Positions 34,101-45,600 of a stretch of DNA of 58,900 nt are shown piece by piece (positions within the stretch are counted from its first letter, which is position 1; each line of letters begins with the position of its first letter). Origin of the DNA: Klebsormidium nitens (lineage: Eukaryota > Streptophyta > Klebsormidiophyceae > Klebsormidiales > Klebsormidiaceae); the NCBI GenBank assembly GCA_000708835.1, contig DF237496.1:1-58900 (forward strand), read 5' to 3'. The position numbers and the translations under genes were made by a program. Below the pieces are notes generated by a model, which saw only the letters and a list, made by a program, of their open reading frames with translations, was not told where the DNA came from and did no database searches.

Positions 34101-36692
34101 TAGAAATCGAGTACAAAGAGGGGCCTTTGCAGAGGAGATGTCACGTATACGTAGGGGCCCGTGGCTTTGCTTTTGCATTGCCTCCAACAGTATCTTCGAT
34201 CTTGCTAGCGTGAATCTATCAAAGTCCTTCTCTGCACGAAGCGTAACAGGCTTCAGGCACCGTCAGAAGCTTTCACATTGAGTTGAAGAGTCGGAAACTG
34301 AAAGAGACGAAGTTTGCAGAACAAAAAAGAGACGGGCTATCAAAGTGCGTCTGTGCAGCGCCGTTTATGTCATGCAGTACTTCGTTAGCTTGCTTCAAAC
34401 ACCATGAAGCATGTTTGAAGCAACATGTCTGAAAGAAACATGTTTGAAGCACTACTATGAGAAGGCGTAGTGCATCCTGACTACGCCTTCTCATGAATAG
34501 CATCTGAAAATGGAGGAAATTGGTATTGCAGTGGTGAGATGATCGACTCACGCTTCACGGGGGTCTACAATCTCCCCCTCTGAAGGCACCTCTGAAAGGG
34601 TCCGCCTTGGGCCAGTGTACATGACCCGTTTGAGTTTGGGACCATCCTTGTAGACGTGGAACACTGAGCACTGCGCGTCTTCTGAGAGGCGCTCCAGCAT
34701 AGTTTCGGCCTTTTTGCCTGGGCCAATCGCGGCACCTGGAACAGCATGCAAGCTGCAAGCACGGAGACAAGTTATGAGAAGGATTATGGATCACGGCTAC
34801 TAACGACGAGCGCAGCTGGTTAGAGAAGGTCAAACACGTTACAAGGGAACTCCACAAGTTTGGAAAGTGCTGCCGATTCTCAAGAGCATTGTGGCACCTG
34901 AGTCGGAATGTTGAAGGGATTCCAGGATGCAAGCTCGAGCCAAGAAAGGTGTCATGGGGAAACGTAGCAGGCCAATCGTCTACTCATGTTCCCCTCTCAG
35001 TTCCATTGTGGTTGCTACTGTTTTGGAATGGCGGTTGAAAATCAACCAGAAGGCATTGTATTGCTTTGGGAGCATGGCATTTTTGACTGCTTCGTCCGCC
35101 TACAAAAGACAGAGAAGGGCATGTAAAGAGGCGCAGAATCGAGCTTTCAACCTCACCAGAAGACTAAACGGAGAGCCTTGATATAGACTCGAGGCAAGTT
35201 TGTTCAGTTAGACAGAGATCCACCTGCTCAAGAACCTGGTCCTATTGGAGTCCTCAAATTTGAAGCCAAGCACAAGGACGTCGATTGCCACCCCCTTCCT
35301 CTGCACGACCTCAATGATGTAGTCCTCTAGCTGGCCCTCCTCGCAAAGTGTGGCGTCATACGTAACTTTATTGACAATTCCCTGCATCCAAACGTTACAG
35401 GTAGGGTCAGGTCAAGAAAGGACAAGCTTGATAGGACAATAAAGCGAGCAGTCGACTGAGACCCAAAAGGCCACATGACCATATAAATCCAGAGTGTGAT
35501 AAAACGTTCTGCCTTGTAGCAAATGCGGAAGCACAGAGCCCAGAGGGTGACGCAGTGCATATCAAACGGACAGGTCACAGCTCGAAAAGGAAAAGGAAAA
35601 TTGCTGCATGTATAACATGTATTGGCCAGCACTGCCACTCAACCCTTCATTTACATGTCGTACAATGTCTCTGCTCCAGCCCAAATTCACAAGGCGGTCA
35701 ACGTGGTTTCAACTTCAAGACCTGAAGTTTACGCAACGTGAACCAGTCTGCAACAAAACAGCAACCTGAGACCATGCTGGGACATGGATCATGGATAGAC
35801 CTTTCTTTTGCATATGTAATTATCCAAAGGAACCGTAGCTTGAACACGATTGTAGGAGGGTCCACACTATTTGATATAACAAAACTTCACCAATAGGACT
35901 TATCCAGTACCATGTCCGCAAAGACATCCAAAGGAACTTGCTATGCAACTCAATCACTCTTTGGGACAGATTCTCCACTGGAGGCGCTTTCTCATGCCGG
36001 AAGCAAAAATACAAATCTTCGAATGGAATACTCTTGCCTTTCTTACCCCATCCTTTTCGAAGCAAACCTGCAAAAGAGCCATCGCACGTCCCTCTTCCTC
36101 TGCGATGATACGTTGGACTTCTGCTTCACCTGCGAAAGTGCAGATTGAGCTCTCAATTTACCAGAACACACCAACTCCAAGAAAGCGAACTAACGAGGAC
36201 ACTTCTCTTTCCTGGAAAAACTTGAGCATGTTTTGATAGCTTGAATCTTGTGAAGTGTTTGGTTGCAAAGCTACTTGGTAGCTTTTAACAAACGGAAACT
36301 CCAGGACACAAAAGCTACTGCAACCTTTTGGTCCATTGCTCAAAACTACATGACATTGTTACCAACGAATGACCCAATTGATAAAAAAAATGGCTTGACA
36401 GCAATTACAGCCTTCTTACACGCTGCAAAACCCTTTTGCTAATCCAAGCTCCGCGTCAATCATCAAACAAGGTGCATCTGAAGGCCTGGTTGCAAGTGGT
36501 CTCGAAACTGCAGGAAATTATCTGCTTACTCTTCTTTCGCAGAGCTTCGCGCTTGACTACGACACGTGCATGCATGTGCACCTCGTCGAAATGCTCCTTC
36601 TGTCTCGTCAATTCGCGTAGGATGAATCCCATTGCCTTCCCATCTGAATCCTTTTTAGAAGCATCCACAATGACAACTGCAACTCTGGCCAT
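28162..36692 (-). CDS. USP-domain / protein kinase / U-box protein
   Basis: Minus-strand exons in coding order: 36692-36530 (start ATG), 35381-35224, 34752-34552, 33899-33322, 31883-31734, 30911-30717, 30354-30129, 29610-29417, 28881-28645 and 28347-28162 (stop TAG). The first three encode a USP-like domain (MARVAVVIVDASKKDSDGKA; VTYDATLCEEGQLEDY; AIDVLVLGFKFE). A roughly 190-aa linker rich in Gly, Pro, Ser and His follows. The kinase has GGGGFGTVYLG, VAVKK, the alpha-C Glu (QFECEVKLL), HCEIKQANMLLD in place of HRDxKxxN, GDVGIS in place of DFG, and SDVYALGV. The C-terminal U-box (FCCPISQ, EIMEDPVVAADGHTYER, TSPVTGAPL, LLPNHTVKSAI) is intact. In plants this architecture is a U-box E3 ligase fused to a receptor-like cytoplasmic kinase. 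Kinase and U-box junctions keep phase; the joins 36530/35381 and 33322/31883 do not, so a small exon or another boundary is missing there. The coiled coil usual before the kinase was not found. Confidence 0.82.
29871..30115. repeat. 131-bp tandem duplication in a kinase-gene intron
   Basis: Two diverged copies begin at 29871 (GCACTTGACTTTCAAGCCA) and 30002 (GCACTTGACCTTCGAGCCA). Both continue with AACTCCGGTTGT or AGCTCCGGTCGT, then GATTTGAAGCGC or GATTCGAAGCGC. They fill most of the intron between the exons 30354-30129 and 29610-29417, next to the donor at 30128. Confidence 0.75.
30960..31082 (+). mobile_element. MITE-like element, best-preserved copy
   Basis: Terminal inverted repeats AGCAATAGTAAG (30960-30971) and CTTACTATTGCT (31071-31082) bound 123 bp with no coding capacity. 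The inside reads CCTGGGACGGGTAGGG, TTTGGGAGTTAGGGTGGG, TCGGGTGCGGAGCGGG and GTGGGTTAGGTTTTAGTG. It lies in the intron between the kinase exons 31883-31734 and 30911-30717. A partial extra end (GAGCAATAGTATGCTCT) stands just outside at about 30943-30959. No clear target-site duplication. Confidence 0.75.
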
Positions 36693-39635
36693 GTTGAAGA
36701 AGTGGCCTGCCTGCAAGAACCAGATTGAGACGCTTGTGGCATGATGCAGGAGGATTTTCAAACTCTCCTGGGTGGCCAAGCTGTTCACTCAAAGTGAGTA
36801 ACAGTGTTCAAGCAGGCTTCGGTTATATTGGTCGCTTGTCCTGTTGGCACCAAGAGTGACTTTGATTTTTTGCTTCTCGCAGATTTGATTTGAGTGTGCA
36901 GAATCAGACACTGCGCCCAACCTTTGCAGGCAAACTCCAAGCTCGCCCCTTGCCAACATGGTCACCATTGGCCTCCTAATTGAACATAGCTCTATCCAGC
37001 AAAAACATGAATGTTGAGATACTAAGCAAGGCAATAGAGTTCCAGAAAAGAATTGATCTCTTTGTCACTGTAATCAACCTTACATAATTTCTACTGCCCC
37101 GAACAGGTGACTATGCATGAGGGATTCTTGGATCTTCTTTGGAAAAAGCAGGCTTTGCCTTTAACCTTGCTTGTTCTTCACAGGTCAGAACAGCCGTCGG
37201 TCCGAACAGCCATCGCAAGTAGATGGGAGACTTCAGCCTTTTTGTTTTCGATTTTTGGGGTCAAGAGATACCATCTGTGAAGAAGATTTTTGAAGGTGCG
37301 ATGCCCACCTGTAAGCTGGCCTACCCACCTGATGAGAATAGGTTCTTGGCAGCAGAACAGGGTTCCAATGGGCCCCTTGTAAGAGCAGAACAGCCAGCAG
37401 ACACTGAAGATCAGCTTCACGTCAACAGCTCTCAAGCTTGAAAGTTGCAGATTGCGGACACCCTGGTCAATGATAGATTACTAACATGTGCACCTCGATC
37501 CCATTGATTGCGAAGGCGCCAACTTTCAGGGACTCTCTTATGAAGCAGTCATCTTTCTTGCGGGCTTCAGCGACCCGGAGCGGCCCCTGCTGCAAAAGGT
37601 GGTTCTGGGAAGAGATTCTGCCGACTCAACTGTTGAAGCTACAGCACCATTGAGAAAGGGTCAAATCTTGGTCGATAAACTGCCGGGAGAGGCTCCATGA
37701 AGCAGCTTCAACCAGAGAAAGCAGAACAGCCTGAACAGCGGAGAACCTTCTGGTGCTCAGCATTGCAGTCTCCACAGGCTACTCCTCTTAACAGCTGCAA
37801 GGGCGCGCCTCTGGTCGTCATCATGCAGGCCCAAGCATGGCATTTGTGGATCTGCATGAACACTTTGCGCTGTCCTTGCTCTTAGAGCGCGTACCTTTAA
37901 GTTTTGGGCTGTAGCCAACCCTAGAATTTGCGGGGATCCCTCGGTGCAGACTCGCGCGGAGTGTGGCATGCGGGAACGACTCAGAATTTCAGAAACTGTA
38001 ATCTGGAATCTTTTTCAGGGAATCTTTTTCCCAAACCCTAATACGTTTCTGGCAGGAACTCTCCTGAAGATACTTTTTCTAGAGCGTTACGGCCAAGTTC
38101 CGCTTTAGGAAAGCCGGTTCACCTCACAGCCGCGCAGGGGGTGGGCTGTAACGCAAGTTCCGCTGCACTGGCACTACCCGGAAGGTATGGGCCACTTGGG
38201 CCACTTGAAGTTGTTGCACTTGCTAGCGCAACAAGGGCGCCATTGGCAGACGGACCGCATTGCACTTGCTGAGTTGGTGGATCACCCCATAAGTGAAGTT
38301 GTGTTTCAGTTTAAGAGCTAAGCTCGTCAAGCACACGAGAAGTATCAGCGCATTGAGATGGGGCCTTGTCTTTTTAAAGAAGGTCAAGTAAGATGGACAA
38401 AAATTGATAGACGTTGGCACTCCTGACAGAAGTTTGCTGTCAATTTGTCTACTTTCGTCCTGTCTTCTCTAAGTAATGAGACCTTTGGAGGAGTGCAGTA
38501 TAATTCCTTGAACTACACCCCAGATGCACAGAAGGTGACCACAAGCTGCTTCAAATTTCCTGGCTCAGTTGTTCAGTGCCGACTCCTAGTCCCTATTACT
38601 ACTACTCCCAAGCACAAATATGCTCACCTCCACTTTCAAAACATCCTCTCCCCGGTTGCCCGGACGTTGGGCCCAGCTCGCGGAAGTGTCAGTGTGTCAA
38701 TCGGACCATCTTAAAAGCTCATGCTGCACTTTTGAGGTCATGCTGTGCATGTGCGCAAAGCTAGCTATCAATTTGTAGAGGGATAGAGGGGCGGCAGTCG
38801 CCGGACGCGGCCGGGAAGCGGCCAGGCGACCATAGCATGTTAAGAGATAGTCACAGTAGTGGGCATGCCAGGAATGCGATTGAGAGCATTCAACGATCTC
38901 AAAATCGACAAATTGAAACTTGCCATCCTGGTTGGTCTAGTAGTGGGCGATTTGCTGTGACGAGAACGGAAACATCCTTTTCCGGAAAATATGTTTGTTT
39001 TTACTATTTGAATACCTTCTCTTTGTGCTGCTGCCAAATTGCCTCATGGGACCTCCAATCACTTTTGCCGGTGATCCAACCATCTAAGATTGGACACGAT
39101 TAGGGCATCTCGCTCTTCTCACTCAAAGTTCTCTCAATTACGGGTCTCGCGCTGAAAGTCAGCTAGACTTCCTGAGCCGTTAATCGAACACACAAAAATA
39201 AAGTACTCTCTCGAGCTCCAGATCAGCTCGATCGAATTGAGCATTTTAAAATCTGGTCACGTAGCTTTTTGAAGTTTTGCAAAGCTTGGCAAATGCTGGT
39301 GGTGGGCTAGTAACTTAAATGCTCATGGGAAGATGCCAGAGATACGGTATGACGTGGAGATCTTCTCTATCGAGATCAGGTAGGCTGCGGTTCTGAAGCT
39401 GCAATTCTGTTCGACAAGAGAGAGAAAACACGCGCGTTAGGTCAGTAAGCAATCATTGGCGTATCTGCTATAGACGGCAAACAATGGGAGTCAAGATTCT
39501 CAAAAGCAGACGGACTTTCACCGGGTCCAAAAACCAAGGACAAATGGGAACAGATATGAGAACATCACAAAAGCAGTGCGCCACATTCGCTGAATGTCGC
39601 TCTCAGATGTCAAAAGAAAGGGGAGATGAACATGA
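36693..39635. other. Intergenic region upstream of the kinase gene and downstream of GDH
   Basis: About 2.9 kb. The part next to 36692 should hold the kinase promoter; an acceptor-like GGTTCTTGCAG at about 36713-36723 suggests a 5' UTR intron or an upstream exon. The part near 39636 should hold the GDH 3' UTR or a missed last exon. Open frames around 37178-37969 and 38445-39103 show no recognisable motif and none was accepted. Confidence 0.4.
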
Positions 39636-42600
39636 TCAGGCCATCCGGGTTCTGCCGGCCTGAATGAGAAGCGGAGAACTAGTCGTTTTCCGCTTCATTG
39701 CATTCCGCTTCGTTGCATTCCGACGCTGCAGAAGAGGCCTCACCTTGGCCTTCGCCATCTTGATGACGTCTTCCACAGCGATGACCATGGTCTCTTCGAG
39801 GCCGGAGAACACAAAGTCCTCCTCCGTGCCTCTGCATCATAAGATCAACACGAGCTAGATCAGTGGCAGTCCTCATACTGTCCAATTCACTTGCTTCTGA
39901 CTGTCTTTCCAAAGTATTTCCGACCACAATAATCGGTACATCGTCGAGCTCTGCTTCAGATTCTCTGCTAACGATGTCGCCGCCACTCTTCAACATGGAT
40001 AGTGCTGCCAAGGTTGAGTGAAATTTTCAGTCACACGACACGTTCAGAAGATCCAGACAACGCTGTCCTTTTTGGCAGCCGTATATTGGAATCTAATTGA
40101 CGACATAGATGCAAGCATCGGAACTGCGAGGTTGGACATGGGCGAACTTGGTTATTGAGGGCGACTTCAATACTAGTGTACGGGGACCAGACCCCCGAAG
40201 TGATACAGAAGCCGAACACGTCTCAGCCCCTCATGACACCTGCTGCAATGAAAATCCGGGCGCCGAGTGTATCCTTATCTTTCTGACTACAGCGTGCCTT
40301 TTCCACATTTGTCTCAGAGCTGACAGCACTACCTGCCCTTTGTCGCTCGCTCAGGTTCTTGACTATTTCTGCCCTTTTGCAACCTTGCTTTAGTTGATGT
40401 TCATCATCTTATCCTGTGCTCAACGTCAGGACGTTTCGCTTCTTCCTTGCAGCCAACATTTCTTCAGTTGCGATGCTGCTCTGCTGAACCGGATCGCACA
40501 GGTTGGAGCCAGAAAAGGTTACCTGCTTACCCTTTGTTTTATGAGCTGTCTCGTTAACGGACTCCGCTTCTTGCCCCTCGTTGCCGACCTCAGAAGACTC
40601 GCGATCTTTTCCAACCAGAACAACGACAGCTGCTCACCCCTTAATCATGACCAGTCTCATCAGGTCGCTCAGCTTCTCGCCGTGCCGACTTCAGAAGAGT
40701 CGGCCTCCAACTTACAAAACTAAGATGTGGTTGCTGCTCACCCCTTTGCGATGAGCTTTCGCCGTGCCGCTCAGCGTGTTGCTGTTGCCGACCTCAACAA
40801 AGTCATAAAATGTTCAAAAAGTATCGCCGTGCCGACCTTAGGATAGTCGAGAACTGTCCCAAAACACAAAAACTAGAATGGTCGCTGCTCACCCCTTGGT
40901 GATGAGCTTCCGGGTCATGTCGCTCAGCTTCTTGCCACTTGCCGCCTTACAAAAGTCAAGGCGCTCACGCTGAAAAAAGGCGTTTCGCCGAGTCTTCGCG
41001 AATATCGAGTGAAACAAAAGCTAAATGTCCAGGGAAAAATGATAGATGCTCACCCCTTGGACAGGAGCTTCCGGGTCATGTCGCTCAGCTTCTTGCCGTT
41101 GCCGACCTCAACAAAGTCACAAAGCGTTCGAAAAGGACACAAAGAGCTTGCCGTGCCGACCTCAAGGAAGTCAGAAACAGTCCCGGAAAACCAGAAGTAG
41201 ATTGGTCGCTGCTCACCCCTTGGTGATAAACTTTCGGGTCATGTCGCTCAGCTTCTTGCCGTTGCCAACCCTTCACAATTCTCCAGCAAAACACAAAAGC
41301 TTGCCATGCCGACCTTAAGAGTCTCGGGAAACTGTCCCGGAAAATCAACTAGAATGTCGCTGCTCACCCCTTAGTGATGAGCTTGCGGGTCATGTCGCTC
41401 AGCTTCTTGCCGTTGCCGAACTCGGACTCGATGGCGGTCACCAGCACCTGCTTCGAGTGCTCCTCCATGCGCCGGCTCATGCGGCCGAAGCGCACGTGGT
41501 TCAGGTTCTTCAACCACTCGAAGTAGGAAACGGTCACACCGCCCTGCGCAGAGAAGGGACACGCCTCAGAGTCCGATTTGCCATCCTTCAGGTTTCTCCA
41601 TTGCGGAGGATGGGCATTTTTCCAGGTTTGGCTCAGGTGCCTGAAAGAAAACCCTTTAGAAATAAAGATACCGTCGCCGTCCTCCGCCATACTTTGCAGG
41701 CCGGAATCGAGAGTTTATTCGGGTGGCGAAAGAAGCAGACGCAGAAACCAAGCACCGAGATTTTTTCCGCCCCAAGACGACGTAGGTCCAACCCCGAGCC
41801 GAAGTTGTGCCGACAGAGCTGCTTCAGAAGTTGGCTGGTGCATTTAACGTCACACGTGTTGAACGAGCTCACCTTTGAGCCTCAGAAGAACCTTCATTGA
41901 TTCAATGTCGGCGTTTCGAAGACAGCAGATTCGGAAAGAAAGGAGGCATCAACACACGTACACCAGATAATGCCCGCACAGCTCCTGACGCACAGCCTGT
42001 AGCGCTTCTTGCGCGCACTAACCGAGTGCGATCCACTTCTCATCCCCTTTCGTTTCTACAAGCGACAATCCGAGGCCAATTTTGCAGACGACACGTGCGT
42101 GCACCAAAACCTGCTTTCGTTACTGTTGAATACCTGAATCCCAAAAAGCCGTGCTTCTCACTCACCGCGTTCATAAGCAGGTCGGGAAGGATGACCGTGC
42201 CCTTGGCCTCGAGGATGTCTTCCGCGGGCGGCGTGACGGGGCCGTTGGCGGCTTCCGCGACCAGCTTGGCCTGGATGCGCGCGGCGTTGCCCGAGTGGAT
42301 CTGGGACTCGAGCGCGGCGGGGATCAGCACGTCGCACGGCAGCTCCAGGATCGAGTACGGGTCCTTCACCTGGTGGCAAGAGAAAGTCGAAGGTTCAGAC
42401 TTACGGCTCAACTTGAAAATTCGAACTCTAGGGCATCGAAGCAGTGGGTCGGGCCCCCATCACTGAACGCCGCCAACACCTGAAAACCAATCATCACCAA
42501 CTCCCCATCAACCCGCATTATCAGCACCAAGACGCCGATGATGGTGCAACGCTTCTGGTATATGCTGGTAGCGCACGCATGCCAAAGCGAACGGGTGATC

Positions 42601-45600
42601 CTCCTCCGAAATCAAGACACCTTACACCTTACAACCTTCCTAATCTTAATACCGAAACCCGAAAGGACCTTCAGTTCGTGGCGCCTGGAATGCCGGTTAT
42701 GCTGCCGTGCTTTTGTTGGTACGCTTTCAGCCCGTGATCGTCCAAAGCTACAAAGCTCCTCAAAGTCCTCAAAGCCCAAACCCGGAAAGATCTAAGCTCT
42801 TCACCGTCTTCACGCCCGGGAAACGGATGATGTTGCCATGCTTTTCATGGGACGCTTTCAGTGCACCAACGTCAGACTACGGTCGCTTCGCCGGCACAAC
42901 CTTTAAAGCCTAAACCTCTTCACTCCCAATAAACCTAAACCCCAAACCCCAAAGTTCCTTACCGTCTTGGCGCCCGGGAAGCCGGTGATGGTGCCGTGCT
43001 TTTTATGGTACGCTTTCAGCGCGCCAAGGTCAGACTACGGTTGACTCTCCTGCAAAACCTCCAAACCCTAAACCTCTCCAATCCGATAACCCTAAACTCC
43101 AAACCCCAAAGTTCCTTACCGTCTTGGCGCCCGGGAAGCCGGTGATGGTGCCGTGCTTTTGATGGTACGCTTTCAGCGCGTCGATGTCCAGCCCGTTCTC
43201 GTCGATGAGCCCCCCGTCGTGCTCCGCGAGCGCGATCACCTTGGCCCCCGCCTTGTGCACGAACTCCGCGGTGTGCCGGCCCACGTTGCCAAAGCCCTGG
43301 ATGATCATCGTCTTGTCCTTCATGCCCGGGGCCAGGCCCAGCCGGTCGGTCAGATCCTGCGGAGTCGAAAGAGGGCCGATTGTTTAGAACCGTCTATTTT
43401 AGATGGCGGTTAACAAATCCTTCATGCATCGGTCATTAGATGAGAATTGAATCTCAAACCATCTTACGCCCGGGGTCGATCAGAGCCGGATGAAACGGGG
43501 GCGACCAGTTGGAGAGAGTATCCTTCGTAAAAACTTTTGCGAAATTTCTTTTGTGAATCTGTTTGTACGTCGTTCAGGCAGTAATTGGTTGACGGATCTT
43601 TTCGTTTTCCAAGCACTCCTTCATGCCCTGGGTGAAGCCCAGCCGATTGGCCAGATCCTGGGGATACTAATCGAGAGCCGTTGATAACGATCCGAGTCTT
43701 GTTCACCGTTTGGCTCGAACACCGAAAGCAACCTCACATAGGATTGCTTCGCATACGATACCGATATCTGTCGGCAAGACCTTGCGCATACTCAAAACGC
43801 AATCTGCGAAACACTCCGTAAGCTGCTCTCCTCTTTCAAGCGAACAATCCACGCCGGGCCCCACACCAAGGGCCCCATCAACCAATAAACCGCTCGATGC
43901 TCATCTCCAAGTCGTACGCGAACCCGTGTTCGCTCAGGTAAGAGCCACACGTTTTAACAGGTCGATGATGCAGTAAGTTGAATCTCTCTTACCTTATAAT
44001 TCAAGAACTCCCTGAGCCCATAGAACACGCCAAGTCCCGTGGCCTGCGGCCTTCCACGGATTCCTCCCTGCAAAACAAAGCAGACGATGTATTGAATCTG
44101 AGCCCAGGCAAGGTGAAGTGTTGAGACGACAAGAGCAGAAAAGTTGAAAGGCTTTTTATCACTTCAACTCTGGAATGCACGCAATCCCGTAGAATAAGAG
44201 ACGCGGCCTAAAGAAGCCCCTCAAAAGTCACACGGAACTGACTCGTCGTGGAGACGCGCCATAGAAAGGCTACACCTCCAGCCGCCCCCTGACCGGCACC
44301 TTACCTCTTCTAGCGGCTTGCCAGTCACACAGGCATGGCCGTTGATGTCATTGGGTCTCAAGCCCTGATATGTGTCCTGCAAAAGAAGACACAAGCGAAG
44401 ACGTGAGAGGCTGCTTCATTGTTAAGAGTGTCCCTGTTCCGAAAAGGCAACTCCTCATGATGGAAAACTTCAACATCCATTAGGGAAAAGAAATAATTTA
44501 TATTGCTGCGAGACTACATCAAGATTGATGCGGCCAGCTTTCTTACCTTAATCCATGCCATTTCTTGGGGCCCTGTGCCGTAGTCTGGAGCAGGAACATC
44601 CTGCAAAGGTGTTCATACGACAATTTACTTGTGGAATTCACCAAACCTCCATGTTCGTTGAACACCATGACGTCAGCTCGTTCCACCAGGGAGCAGACAA
44701 CGATGATACCATAGCCAACAAACGGCCGGCTCAGCTTAGAAGCTTGCCGAGGCCGACACAGCGACAAAGAAGCAAGAAACTTCGACACGACGATGGGGTT
44801 CCTGTCAGTTGGGTATGCTTACAAGGGCGGGGCCAATGAAGTTCTTCTTGACCAGCTCGGCAGTGTACCTTCGGATGATGGCCTCCTTCTCGTAGATTGT
44901 GTACTTCTTGGGATCTGGCACACAGCAAACGGGATAATTTATCCAAGTTTCCCCATTGAGATAGTGACCACAGATACTAACCACAGACGAGACTAGTTCA
45001 TACATGCCAGGACCTTCCCTACGAGCTTGTCGACGGCAAACGAGCAAATGCAAGCGCCATGGTAAGAACAAACCTTTGCAATGATTCTTCCATGGATGTT
45101 TGGCATCAAGGACATTTCCCCTCATAGTTTTCTCCTTCGACCCAATCATCGGATCTTTTCATAACATGGTTGACGCAGGAGTCTCCGAATGAAGGATCCG
45201 TTGTGCCAGCTATGTAAGCTGCACTCACCGATCTTGATACCCCCCTTGGCGCCCCCGAAGGGAACATCGACCAGGGCGCACTTGAAGGTCATCAGAGCTG
45301 CCAGCGCCATCGTCTCTTCCGCATCCACAGCGGGAGCCATCCGCACGCCCCCTTTGACTGCAGAACAAAAAGTAGGTTGATGTACACGCTCTGGCGGTGA
45401 ACGGCTCTCAAGATTGTGGTACTTTGTAATTACGTGAACGACATGCAAGGACTACGCTGGATGAGGTGGCGCCAAGGCATAAGCAGATTACGCAAGAGTT
45501 CTGGTTCCTTGCCCTTCTAGTTGGGGCATGATCAGTGGCTGTATCAGAAGGACCATTAAGCCAATGGACGTGCTAAGCCTTGACTTGCTTGACTTGAATC

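Noticed and set aside
39679-40011. 110-aa minus-strand frame overlapping the GDH end
   Set aside because: It reads the conserved SGLEETMV exon in the wrong frame; its acidic repeat end comes from the 15-bp tandem repeat.
43857-43925. Possible extra GDH exon with SIER-like residues
   Set aside because: Exons ending at 43993 and starting at 43356 already join in phase with normal family spacing (EFLNYK to DLTDRLGL). The candidate acceptor is out of phase.
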